A stretch of DNA of 9,763 nt from Gammaproteobacteria bacterium (GCA_028571885.1 JAPVVU010000100.1:1-9763); one strand, 5' to 3'. Shown: positions 1 through 5,750, numbered from the stretch's first letter. Notes: generated from the sequence alone by a model not told the origin. Numbers and translations: made by a program.

Positions 1-129
1 GTACGTCTTTCCATCAGTGAATTCTAATATATTTAAACAGAGGATTATCTATCCCCGAGTAGATGTGTGAAATGACACAGTTTTTCTGCATTATATAGTC
101 TTCGTTCAGGGTGGAACAAGCCTATGAGG

Positions 130-197
130 GTGATTCTGAATAGACCTTACCTTTCTTAATAAGCAAAATCTTTCAAAATAAAAGCGTTCAGAATCAC
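130..197. repeat. Perfect 11-bp inverted repeat with 46-nt spacer, 3' of galU
   Basis: The arm GTGATTCTGAA (130-140) is exactly the reverse complement of TTCAGAATCAC (187-197), and the spacer is AT-rich. The arms start 29 bases beyond the galU stop, so in the galU transcript they could form a long-loop hairpin. No T-run follows the hairpin in the direction of galU transcription, so it is not a standard intrinsic terminator. It could be a 3' mRNA-stability structure, a small non-autonomous element or an operator pair. No flanking target duplication was seen. Confidence 0.5.
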
Positions 198-225
198 AGC
201 CGTCGGAGGGCAAAGGGGGAATGAA

Positions 226-1050
226 TTAATAAAACTTTTTATAACAATAATTGGTGGCATCAATAAAGCCGGCAATACTGCCGCAGTCGAATCGCTTACC
301 TTTAAATTTATAAGCCAGAACGCAGCCTTCTTTGGCCTGTTTCATCAGTGCATCTGTTATTTGTATTTCACCACCGACACCAGGTGTGGTCTCCCTTAAT
401 ATATCAAAGATATCCGGCGTCAAAATATAACGACCGATAATAGCAAGGTTACTGGGAGCATCTTCAGTGGCTGGTTTTTCAACCATTTCACTGATCTGGA
501 AAATATCATCGCGGATCATTTCCCCTTTAATAACACCATATTTGTGTACCTCTTCCATAGGCACTTCTTCAACAGCAACAATACTGCATCTAAATTGTTT
601 GTAGAGTTTGACCATTTGTGTCAGAACACCCTCACCACCTTCCTCAGCCAGACACAGATCATCCGCGAGAACAACCGCAAATGCCTCATCACCTATCAGT
701 GGCTCGCCGGTTAAAATTGCATGCCCTAAGCCCTTCATTTCCATCTGGCGAGTATAAGAAAAAGTGCAAGTATCCATGATTTTCCGGATGCCATCCAAAT
801 ACTGTTCTTTATCACTCCCTTCGATCTGGTGCTCAAGCTCGTAATTGACATCAAAATGATCTTCCATGGCACGCTTGCCGCGGCCGGTAACAATCGCCAT
901 ATTGCTCAAACCTGCTTCAATGGCTTCTTCAACACCATATTGAATCAGTGGCTTATTAACAACCGGGAGCATTTCTTTGGGCATGGATTTTGTTGCAGGC
1001 AAGAAGCGCGTGCCATAACCAGCAGCGGGAAAAAGGCATTTCTTAATCAT
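226..1050 (-). CDS. galU: UTP--glucose-1-phosphate uridylyltransferase (GalU)
   Basis: This cytoplasmic enzyme converts UTP and glucose-1-phosphate to UDP-glucose and pyrophosphate, supplying the glucosyl donor for exopolysaccharide, LPS core and osmoprotectant glucans. The 274-residue protein starts with the nucleotidyltransferase signature GYGTRFLPATKSMPKEMLP at residues 11-29, which binds the nucleotide and contains the conserved Arg and Lys. Further family motifs are GLGHAI (107-112), the metal-binding VLADD (127-131), VEKP (190-193), GGEIQITDAL (226-235) and GKRFDCGS (251-258). The length is slightly shorter than E. coli GalU (302 residues), mostly because of shorter ends, and nothing is missing. 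The start is supported by the AAGGA ribosome binding site at 1056-1060, five bases upstream, and by an extended -10 promoter at 1098-1106. The gene stands alone; the next same-strand gene upstream ends at 1183, so own-promoter transcription is likely. GalU is far likelier than the related glucose-1-phosphate thymidylyltransferase because of the GalU-type FLPATKSMPKEMLP signature. Confidence 0.97.
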   Translation of the reverse strand: MIKKCLFPAAGYGTRFLPATKSMPKEMLPVVNKPLIQYGVEEAIEAGLSNMAIVTGRGKRAMEDHFDVNYELEHQIEGSDKEQYLDGIRKIMDTCTFSYTRQMEMKGLGHAILTGEPLIGDEAFAVVLADDLCLAEEGGEGVLTQMVKLYKQFRCSIVAVEEVPMEEVHKYGVIKGEMIRDDIFQISEMVEKPATEDAPSNLAIIGRYILTPDIFDILRETTPGVGGEIQITDALMKQAKEGCVLAYKFKGKRFDCGSIAGFIDATNYCYKKFY

Positions 1051-1055
1051 GGTAG

Positions 1056-1106
1056 TCCTTTCTTATATGAACAGATATAAAATAATATTTTTGTGTGATT
1101 ATATCA
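1056..1106 (-). promoter_or_regulatory. Extended -10 promoter and RBS for galU
   Basis: Read on the minus strand, TGATATAAT (1098-1106) is a perfect extended -10 (TGn plus TATAAT). The -35 region is poor, which is normal for this promoter class. A start about seven bases downstream would give a leader of about 40 nt ending in the ribosome binding site AAGGA (1056-1060), five bases before the galU ATG. The motif match is seen; promoter activity is inferred. Confidence 0.55.
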
Positions 1107-1170
1107 AACGAAAATTTCTTTGCTGAAAATAATACTCATTTATTGAAAATGACAGGACCATAGCCAGAAT

Positions 1171-1189
1171 AATCTGACAGCTTCAGATT
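1171..1189 (-). other. Perfect 7-bp stem-loop over a stop codon
   Basis: AATCTGA (1171-1177) and TCAGATT (1183-1189) form a perfect stem with a five-base loop. The stem includes the TGA stop of the small membrane-protein gene at 1183-1563. No U-tract follows on the minus strand, so it is a weak terminator at best; a 3'-end stabilising hairpin is the alternative. Confidence 0.35.
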
Positions 1190-1563
1190 AAGAAGGAAAA
1201 TAAGTCACCAAATCCCCAAATCAATGTACCTATTATTAGCAGATTAAAACCGCACTTACCCATAACCCATGTTTCTTCTTCATGGCTGCGTGCATGCTGT
1301 AGAATTTTTTCCTGTTTATCACCTGCCCAGTCCCTCTGAAAATTCCCGTCATTATAGACACCACGACGTTGTCCAAGGCGGTGACTATTTTCAATGATCT
1401 GGCTGGAAGTCAGATAAATACCTAAAATAACGATCAGAGAACCCGATCTTGAAAACCACTGCCAATCCTGAGTTGCATAACTGATATACAAACTGAATAA
1501 AAGAATGATAGTTGAGAGAAAATAAATAAATAATGCCTGATTCTTAAGACTTTTCTTTTTCAT
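1183..1563 (-). CDS. Small membrane protein of unknown function, three predicted helices
   Basis: I do not recognise this 126-residue protein. It begins with a basic stretch (MKKKSLKN), followed by hydrophobic segments at about residues 11-29, 42-60 and 106-126, the last running to the C-terminus. Between helices two and three lies a polar, charged loop (about 62-103) rich in Arg, Gln, Glu and His, with a cluster HARSHEEE. The charge pattern suggests an inner-membrane protein whose N-terminus and central loop could both face one side, but topology is inferred. A GAGAAG sequence five bases before the ATG is a weak ribosome binding site. The gene lies 96 bp downstream of another unknown gene on the same strand (1660-2199), so the pair may form an operon. 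No other Met start exists until residue 101. It is probably a real gene: base composition is similar to its neighbours and the protein-like hydrophobic/charged segmentation is clear. Confidence 0.65.
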   Translation of the reverse strand: MKKKSLKNQALFIYFLSTIILLFSLYISYATQDWQWFSRSGSLIVILGIYLTSSQIIENSHRLGQRRGVYNDGNFQRDWAGDKQEKILQHARSHEEETWVMGKCGFNLLIIGTLIWGFGDLFSFLI

Positions 1564-1638
1564 ATAATCTTCTCATCTCTAAAAGACGTCAATCCTATTC
1601 AAATGCATTAGCCAACAGCATTACCACGTGAAATTAAC

Positions 1639-1650
1639 CGCAACATTGCG
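1639..1650. repeat. Short inverted repeat CGCAA-CA-TTGCG
   Basis: A 5-bp perfect inverted repeat with a two-base centre lies between the stop of the gene at 1660-2199 and the start of the gene at 1183-1563. It is too tight to be a normal RNA hairpin and has no T-run. It could be a protein-binding half-site pair, or chance. Confidence 0.2.
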
Positions 1651-1659
1651 AATACCGTT

Positions 1660-2199
1660 CTAATCCATTTTTTTTATGCGAATCTTGCGTCCTTTCTTTT
1701 TTCCTCTATTGGCTTCCACTTTTGCAATATCAATAAATGCAATAATTTGATCAATGACTAATTGTGTCAAGGCATGCGGCAATAACCAGCCCCAATTTCC
1801 CATTGCCTTTTTTTCTGCCATATTGTCATTAAGACCGGGATTCTGTTTACTGATTTGTTCAATAAGTTTCAATGTAATGCGTTGATCAAGTCCTTTGCCA
1901 TACAATTCTTTTTCAATATAATTATAGAACTCCTCTTCAAGTTTAACCAATTCCCTTTTGGTAAACTCATCCGGCAGCATCTTGAAAATCAAAGCTGAAA
2001 CATAGGCTTCATAATCAACCCCCATTTTGACAATCCGAACAGCGATTGATTCCAGAGTATAATCAGATGTGTCAGGTGCCTTCAAAAATGAGTCTATTGA
2101 GGCATAGAGAATGTCAGTCTGTTCTTTGTTAAGATGGCCTTTTATTTGATTATCAATCAATTTCTCTAAAAACTGATGTTGTTTTGTTAAATTTCCCAT
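1660..2199 (-). CDS. Hypothetical helical protein with basic C-terminal tail
   Basis: This 179-residue protein is not recognised. It is soluble-looking: no signal peptide and no clear membrane span, though residues 141-160 (HALTQLVIDQIIAFID) form a strongly hydrophobic amphipathic helix. The rest reads as alternating charged and hydrophobic helices. Residues 51-75 (AVRIVKMGVDYEAYVSALI) resemble the helix pair that precedes the His-Asp motif in RelA/SpoT-type HD domains, but the HD pair itself is absent (Phe-Lys stands there), so no enzyme activity can be claimed. The last 19 residues are highly basic (GKKKGRKIRIKK), suggesting contact with nucleic acid or with anionic lipid. The start is supported by AGGGA at 2204-2208, four bases before the ATG. 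The small membrane-protein gene at 1183-1563 follows on the same strand after 96 bp and may be co-transcribed. Confidence 0.65.
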   Translation of the reverse strand: MGNLTKQHQFLEKLIDNQIKGHLNKEQTDILYASIDSFLKAPDTSDYTLESIAVRIVKMGVDYEAYVSALIFKMLPDEFTKRELVKLEEEFYNYIEKELYGKGLDQRITLKLIEQISKQNPGLNDNMAEKKAMGNWGWLLPHALTQLVIDQIIAFIDIAKVEANRGKKKGRKIRIKKMD

Positions 2200-2426
2200 C
2201 CATTCCCTACACTTTCATGAAGCCAATAAACCATCAAATCCCCTTTAATCGCCCCTTATACAAAAAACAAACGGACAAAACCTGTTATTATTTTATAAGT
2301 TATAGTACAAAATGCTCATTATTTACTGAAAAAGAATAAAAATAAGCTATGATTACTTTAATACTTAAGATAAATCGTCAATATTAATAATAAACGGTAC
2401 AAATTAGAATACAGCATTATAATTAA

Positions 2427-2497
2427 ACACTTATACAGTGTTTTTCCTTCTTCATTGCCGGGCTGTGCGATGAAAATGAAGGGAAAAAGAAAAGTGT
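2427..2497 (+). other. Candidate 71-nt imperfect hairpin with an alternative fold
   Basis: The outer arms ACACTT (2427-2432) and AAGTGT (2492-2497) pair. Inside them, TTTTTCC plus CTTCATT (2441-2456, with a 2-nt bulge) pairs with AATGAAGGGAAAAA (2475-2488), leaving an 18-nt loop that is locally GC-rich. A competing short hairpin, AAACAC (2425-2430) with GTGTTT (2438-2443), shares bases with both arms. A TATAAT (2418-2423) sits immediately upstream but has no matching -35. Pairing is seen by eye; RNA function is speculative. Confidence 0.3.
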
Positions 2498-2523
2498 AAG
2501 TACTTATATGAAAGTGCTTATAT
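2498..2523. repeat. Tandem 12-mer AAGT(A/G)CTTATAT, 14-bp period
   Basis: AAGTACTTATAT (2498-2509) recurs as AAGTGCTTATAT (2512-2523), with 11 of 12 bases identical and starts 14 bp apart. It directly follows the candidate hairpin and lies about 135 bp upstream of the gene at 2659. It may be a pair of regulator sites; chance is possible in AT-rich DNA. Confidence 0.35.
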
Positions 2524-2555
2524 TATGACATATTTGATGTTTTTAGAATTAAGTT

Positions 2556-2580
2556 TTATGAGTAATAAGTTTTCTCATAA
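2556..2580. promoter_or_regulatory. Operator-like inverted repeat TTATGAG-N11-CTCATAA
   Basis: Two perfect 7-bp arms (2556-2562 and 2574-2580) are separated by 11 bases, so the arm centres are about 18 bp apart, a spacing suited to a dimeric regulator. The right arm overlaps the expected -35 zone of the TATAAT at 2591-2596, so binding there could repress the exported-protein gene. Function is inferred. Confidence 0.35.
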
Positions 2581-2590
2581 TTAAAGAGTT

Positions 2591-2596
2591 TATAAT
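2591..2596 (+). promoter_or_regulatory. Candidate -10 (TATAAT) for the exported-protein gene
   Basis: This is a perfect TATAAT 62 bases before the ATG at 2659. No recognisable -35 is present 16-18 bases upstream, and an inverted repeat occupies that space, so an activator or repressor site is plausible. TATAAT is common by chance in DNA this AT-rich. Confidence 0.35.
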
Positions 2597-2658
2597 ATTT
2601 ATCTGTTCATTTTAAATGATAATAAAACCGACATTCAAGTAGACCTGGAGTTCATTTT

Positions 2659-3621
2659 ATGTTTTTTTTGCGTAACATTTCCCATACTGCACACATATTG
2701 CTTTTTCTTTTTTTCAGTTTGATAAGTTTGTCTTTGCACGCTGCAGATAAAGAGATATTCAAGCCTTTTGTTCTAGTAGAGCAGACCAGTATAAAGATGG
2801 ATGATGCCAAAGCAAAAGTAACAAAACTGATCAAACAATCACCTTTTTCCATTATTGCTGAGTATTCACCTTATGATGATGCCTATATCTACATTATCAC
2901 CAGCGATGAGTTAAAATCTTTGGCTTCTGAAGCACAATATGGTGGCTTTGCAGCGCCTCAACGCATCAGCCTGACCAGAGTTAATAATCAAATCCAGATA
3001 GCTTATACCAATCCAGTTTTTATGAAGCATGCCTATCGTATGAAAACGGTTGATATGCAGCCTATACTAGACCAAATGAATCAGGCCTTCGGCTTTGAAC
3101 AATTTTTTGGTGGTGAAGGTTTAACTGCCAGAAAACTAAAACGATATAAGTACAGTTTTGGCCTTGAAGATTTTGACTCATTCTATGAACTGCCCGAATA
3201 CGACACGCATGCCAAAGCAATTGCTGCTTTAAATAAGGGCTTCAATGATAAAGACAGTGGTATCAGAAAAATCTATGAACTTAAAATCCCAGGGAAAAAA
3301 CAGGTTGTCTATGGTGTTTCAATGAATGCCCAGGATTCTGGTGATGATGCTTTAGATACCAGAAAAACAATGGATATTGTTGATCATTTACCTCTAAAGA
3401 GAACCGCTTATCTGCCTTATGAAATTATGGTTGATGACAATCAAATTATTGCCCTGCATGCTCGCTTTAGAATTGCCGTTTATTTTAATGATTTAAAGAT
3501 GTTTGGTCCTCACGGTTTTGGGAAATTATTTTCTACACCAACCGCTTACTATAAAGCTTTTACTAAAGTTGCTGGTGGTGCCCAGCAGCAAAAATCATCA
3601 AGTGATGGTTTTATCGATTAG
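2659..3621 (+). CDS. Exported protein of unknown function (Sec signal peptide)
   Basis: The 320-residue product has a clear Sec signal peptide: Arg5, a hydrophobic core at about 11-25, and a likely cleavage after Ala28 (SLHA-ADK). The mature protein should be periplasmic. After the signal there are no further membrane spans. Residues 45-128 alternate strands and helices and include YGGFAAPQRISL (94-105) and IQIAYTNPVFMKHAYRMK (112-129). This layout loosely recalls the DUF302 fold (helix, strand, strand, then an 'NP' segment), but I cannot confirm it. The C-terminal half carries the conserved-looking RTAYLPYEIMV (248-258) and ALHARFRIAVYF (265-276). A Gln/Ser-rich tail (309-316) ends the protein. 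The start is supported by GGAG at 2647-2650, eight bases before the ATG. The gene stands alone between a divergent neighbour and convergent pgi. The phrase YTNPVFMKHAYRMK suggests a small-molecule, haem or metal role is possible, but no binding motif such as CxxCH is present. Confidence 0.85.
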   Translation: MFFLRNISHTAHILLFLFFSLISLSLHAADKEIFKPFVLVEQTSIKMDDAKAKVTKLIKQSPFSIIAEYSPYDDAYIYIITSDELKSLASEAQYGGFAAPQRISLTRVNNQIQIAYTNPVFMKHAYRMKTVDMQPILDQMNQAFGFEQFFGGEGLTARKLKRYKYSFGLEDFDSFYELPEYDTHAKAIAALNKGFNDKDSGIRKIYELKIPGKKQVVYGVSMNAQDSGDDALDTRKTMDIVDHLPLKRTAYLPYEIMVDDNQIIALHARFRIAVYFNDLKMFGPHGFGKLFSTPTAYYKAFTKVAGGAQQQKSSSDGFID

Positions 3622-3651
3622 GACTTTAGGTTGTTTTGGCGGGGCTTGTTT

Positions 3652-3706
3652 GGGGAAAAGGGGCTAGACAACATAACCGCCTCCCCTTCTCCCCTCCCAA
3701 AAAAAA
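3652..3706. other. GC-rich hairpin and homopyrimidine mirror repeat between convergent genes
   Basis: GGGGAAAAGGGG (3652-3663) pairs with CCCCTTCTCCCC (3683-3694) with one A/C mismatch and a 19-nt loop. It lies 31 bp past the exported-protein stop and 19 bp from the pgi stop, the expected place for a bidirectional terminator. However, neither strand has a U-tract just after the stem; the only homopolymer is A8 (3699-3706), which would be upstream of the stem in the pgi transcript. The pyrimidine strand 3680-3697 is mirror-symmetric (CCTCCCCT-TC-TCCCCTCC). Termination is likely by position, but the mechanism is unclear. Confidence 0.5.
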
Positions 3707-3712
3707 TCTCAC

Positions 3713-5431
3713 TTACTTAAACTCATGCTCCATAATTTTCTGCAATGAACTCCAGTCATTATTAGAACTTAATAACTTATTGCCTTCAATACTGCGGTAG
3801 CGTTTGTAATAATTAATCAGCCCATTGGTTGATGAATCATGTTTACTCACAGGCTTATCATCAACCAGATCAAACTGGATCTGATTGGCTAATTGTTTAC
3901 CCAGCTGAACGCCCCATTGATCAAAAGAATTAATTCGCCAGATAATACCCTGAACAAACACTTTATGTTCATACAAGGCAATCAGTGCGCCAAGCGTATG
4001 GGGATCAAGTTCCTTAAACAGGATTGAGTTACTCGAACGATTACCTTCAAAGACTTTATGCGGCAGTAATAACTCAATTTCATCCTCAGATAAGCCCTCT
4101 GCATTCATTTCCTGCCTTGCTTCAGCTTCTGTTTTACCCAGCATTAACGCTTCCGACTGAGCAAAGAAATTTGACATCAAAACAGGATGATGTCCACACG
4201 CAGGATTATAAGAATCCAGGGCAATTAAAAAGTCACAGGGAATGGGTTGTGTTCCCTGATGCAGGAGTTGATAAAATGCATGCTGACCATTGATACCCTG
4301 CTCTCCCCATATAATAGGTCCGGTACAATAATCTACTTTTTCACCATCTCGATTCACATGTTTGCCATTGCTTTCCATATCAAGCTGCTGCAGATAACTG
4401 GGAAACAGACTCAAATAATGATCATAGGCCATAAAGGCCTGGGTATGAATAGCAAAGAAATTATTGTGCCAAATACCCATCATCGCTAAAATCACTGGCA
4501 TATTTTCTTCCAGAGGTGCCGAAGAAAAATGCTCATCCATATTGGCTGCTCCCTCCAATAATTCTTTAAAGCGTCCCATGCCAATAGCAATTGCAATTGA
4601 AAGACCAATAGCAGACCACAAAGAATAACGTCCACCAACCCAATCCCAAAATTCAAAAATATTATGTTTATCAATGCCGAATTTTTGTACCGCCTCAATA
4701 TTTGTTGAAACCGCAACAAAGTGTTTTTTTATAAATTCTTTATTCTTTACTCTGGAAACAAACCAGCCTCTTGCGGTCACTGCATTAAACATGGTCTCAG
4801 ATGTTGTAAAGCTTTTCGATGAAATAATAAACAGGGTGGTTTCCGGGCTCAGTTCACTGATTGTTTCAGCAATCTGACTACCATCCAGATTCGACACAAA
4901 ATGCATATTAATTTTTCTGGTCACAAAAGGTTTTAGAGCATGGATGACCATTTTGGGTCCCAGGTCTGAACCACCAATACCAATATTCACTACATCCGTT
5001 ATTTCTTTACCACTATATCCCAGCCATTTACCTTTACGGATCTGCTCAGAAAAGTTTTTCATTTTTTTCAGAACAGCATCGATTTCAGGTTTAACATCTT
5101 TTCCCTGACTCATAATGGGATCAGCTGATTGTCCTCTCAGTGCGGTATGCAAAACTGAGCGATGTTCGGTAAAGTTGATTTCCTGCCCCGAAAACATAGC
5201 ATCACGATAGTGCTCAAGTTTTTCCTGCTTTGCTAAATCAAACAGCAGCGACATCGTTTCATCGGTCATCAGGTTTTTTGAATAATCAAGAAAGAGCGGA
5301 CCCGCCTGGAGACAAAAATCTTCGAAGCGTTCTGCATTATCAGCAAAAAGCGCTCTCATATGCAGTTTTTCAATTGTTTCTTTATGTGCAGACAGTTTTT
5401 TCCATGCGGGTGAATCAATAAGAGCGGACAT
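3713..5431 (-). CDS. pgi: Glucose-6-phosphate isomerase with C-terminal extension
   Basis: Pgi interconverts glucose-6-phosphate and fructose-6-phosphate in the cytoplasm, linking glycolysis/gluconeogenesis with polysaccharide synthesis. The 572-residue protein follows E. coli Pgi closely over its whole length. The sugar-phosphate (SIS) motif GIGGSDLGP is at 151-159, and the first family signature DWVGGRYSLWS is at 263-273. The expected catalytic residues are present: Glu353 in MESNGK, His384 in NGQHAFYQ and Lys512 in FDQWGVQLGK, which closes the second signature (495-512). After SSTNGLIN (533-540), where E. coli Pgi ends within about ten residues, this protein continues for roughly 25 more, ending KIMEHEFK. 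The start has an AAGGA ribosome binding site eight bases upstream and matches the E. coli N-terminus in position. The gene is divergent from ppc, with tandem 11-bp repeats at 5483-5506 in the spacer. It converges with the exported-protein gene; no operon partner is visible. Confidence 0.98.
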   Translation of the reverse strand: MSALIDSPAWKKLSAHKETIEKLHMRALFADNAERFEDFCLQAGPLFLDYSKNLMTDETMSLLFDLAKQEKLEHYRDAMFSGQEINFTEHRSVLHTALRGQSADPIMSQGKDVKPEIDAVLKKMKNFSEQIRKGKWLGYSGKEITDVVNIGIGGSDLGPKMVIHALKPFVTRKINMHFVSNLDGSQIAETISELSPETTLFIISSKSFTTSETMFNAVTARGWFVSRVKNKEFIKKHFVAVSTNIEAVQKFGIDKHNIFEFWDWVGGRYSLWSAIGLSIAIAIGMGRFKELLEGAANMDEHFSSAPLEENMPVILAMMGIWHNNFFAIHTQAFMAYDHYLSLFPSYLQQLDMESNGKHVNRDGEKVDYCTGPIIWGEQGINGQHAFYQLLHQGTQPIPCDFLIALDSYNPACGHHPVLMSNFFAQSEALMLGKTEAEARQEMNAEGLSEDEIELLLPHKVFEGNRSSNSILFKELDPHTLGALIALYEHKVFVQGIIWRINSFDQWGVQLGKQLANQIQFDLVDDKPVSKHDSSTNGLINYYKRYRSIEGNKLLSSNNDWSSLQKIMEHEFK

Positions 5432-5482
5432 TCAGTAAATCCTTATAAAACAAATGGATATTTTTTAAAAGATAAAGTGTTG

Positions 5483-5506
5483 TTCTACTAACCTTTTCTA
5501 CTAACC
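5483..5506. repeat. Tandem direct repeat TTCTACTAACC x2, 13-bp period, upstream of pgi
   Basis: The 11-mer TTCTACTAACC occurs at 5483-5493 and again, identical, at 5496-5506. It lies 52-75 bp upstream of the pgi start, where an upstream regulator site would sit. An 8-bp palindrome ACCATGGT (5504-5511) overlaps the second copy. Two exact 11-mers this close together are unlikely by chance. A regulator pair or a small local duplication could explain it. The second copy also overlaps the end of the minus-strand gene remnant. Confidence 0.45.
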
Positions 5507-5722
5507 ATGGTATCTCACCTTATGTGTTCTCAACAAGGCGCAATTAACCCTTTCATCAAAAATAGAGTATAATGTTTCTTTTTTTCTCATACTAGAGTTT
5601 AAAACCATTTTAAAATTATAGTTTAATTCATCCATTTTTTCTTCTGAAAATATTCCACTATCAATATAAATCAGCAAATATAAATTATCTAACATACAAC
5701 TAATATAAAGAAGGCTCTCTAA
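5501..5722 (-). pseudogene. Possible remnant of a four-helix-bundle (23S rRNA IVS-type) protein gene
   Basis: In the pgi-ppc spacer one minus-strand frame stays open from the ppc start region down to a TAG at 5501-5503, although the DNA is very AT-rich and the other frames are full of stops. The translated stretch reads FLESLLYISC, then LLIYIDSGIFSEEKMDEL, then MVLNSSMRKK. This follows the spacing of the C-terminal half of four-helix-bundle proteins (PF05635, 23S rRNA intervening-sequence family), which typically read S-x8-L-x6-GY-x-SEE...L...MLN. The N-terminal half, including the family's conserved AxSIPSNIAEG segment, is absent: upstream the frame runs into ppc antisense, which is not protein-like. 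An ATG exists at 5693-5695 (64 codons) but without a ribosome binding site. I therefore call a truncated remnant rather than a gene. The family match is from memory and could be coincidence; a short functional pgi-leader ORF is the alternative. Confidence 0.3.
5544..5573 (+). promoter_or_regulatory. Candidate sigma-70 promoter for ppc
   Basis: TTAACC (5544-5549) and a perfect TATAAT (5568-5573) are 18 bases apart. A start near 5580 would give a leader of about 170 nt before the ppc ATG at 5751. The promoter lies inside the putative gene remnant on the other strand. The -35 matches consensus at four of six positions. Confidence 0.4.
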
Positions 5723-5741
5723 GAAAATAGAGCTTAAAAGG
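5712..5741 (+). promoter_or_regulatory. Leader hairpin immediately before the ppc RBS
   Basis: AGGCTCT (5712-5718) pairs with AGAGCTT (5729-5735), one pair being G-U, around a 10-nt loop. The hairpin ends directly against the ribosome binding site AAAAGG (5736-5741), which is nine bases before the ATG. Such a hairpin could influence ribosome access or message stability; no further regulatory structure was recognised. Confidence 0.3.
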
Positions 5742-5750
5742 CTATCATTT

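Larger units (their letters stand above)
2200..2658. other. AT-rich divergent intergenic region with structured elements
   Basis: This 459-bp spacer separates divergent genes (1660-2199 minus, 2659-3621 plus) and is markedly more AT-rich than the coding DNA. No convincing ORF is present. It contains a possible long hairpin (2427-2497), a tandem 12-mer (2498-2523), a 7-bp inverted repeat (2556-2580), two TATAAT boxes on the plus strand (2418-2423 and 2591-2596) and a pair of CCCCTT copies (2240-2245, 2252-2257). It probably holds the promoters of both flanking genes. No good minus-strand -35/-10 pair was found. Confidence 0.5.

Noticed and set aside
2..85. Open frame from the left edge to a TGA at 68-70 with a small hairpin (TGTGT/ACACA, 64-79) and T5 after it
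   Set aside because: Only 22 codons are visible without recognisable motifs, and the 5-bp stem is weak; a gene end with terminator is possible but not supportable.
829..1080. Plus-strand open frame opposite galU
   Set aside because: It is antisense to the conserved GalU N-terminus, has no ribosome binding site and is not protein-like.
2240..2257. Two CCCCTT copies 12 bp apart upstream of the 179-residue protein gene
   Set aside because: A 6-mer repeated twice is too short to support a regulatory claim.
2652..2852. Minus-strand open frame opposite the exported-protein signal peptide
   Set aside because: It is a shadow of the poly-T-rich signal peptide coding sequence and runs antisense to a well-supported gene.
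4024..4877. Several open frames on both strands within pgi
   Set aside because: All overlap the fully conserved Pgi reading frame and have no independent support.
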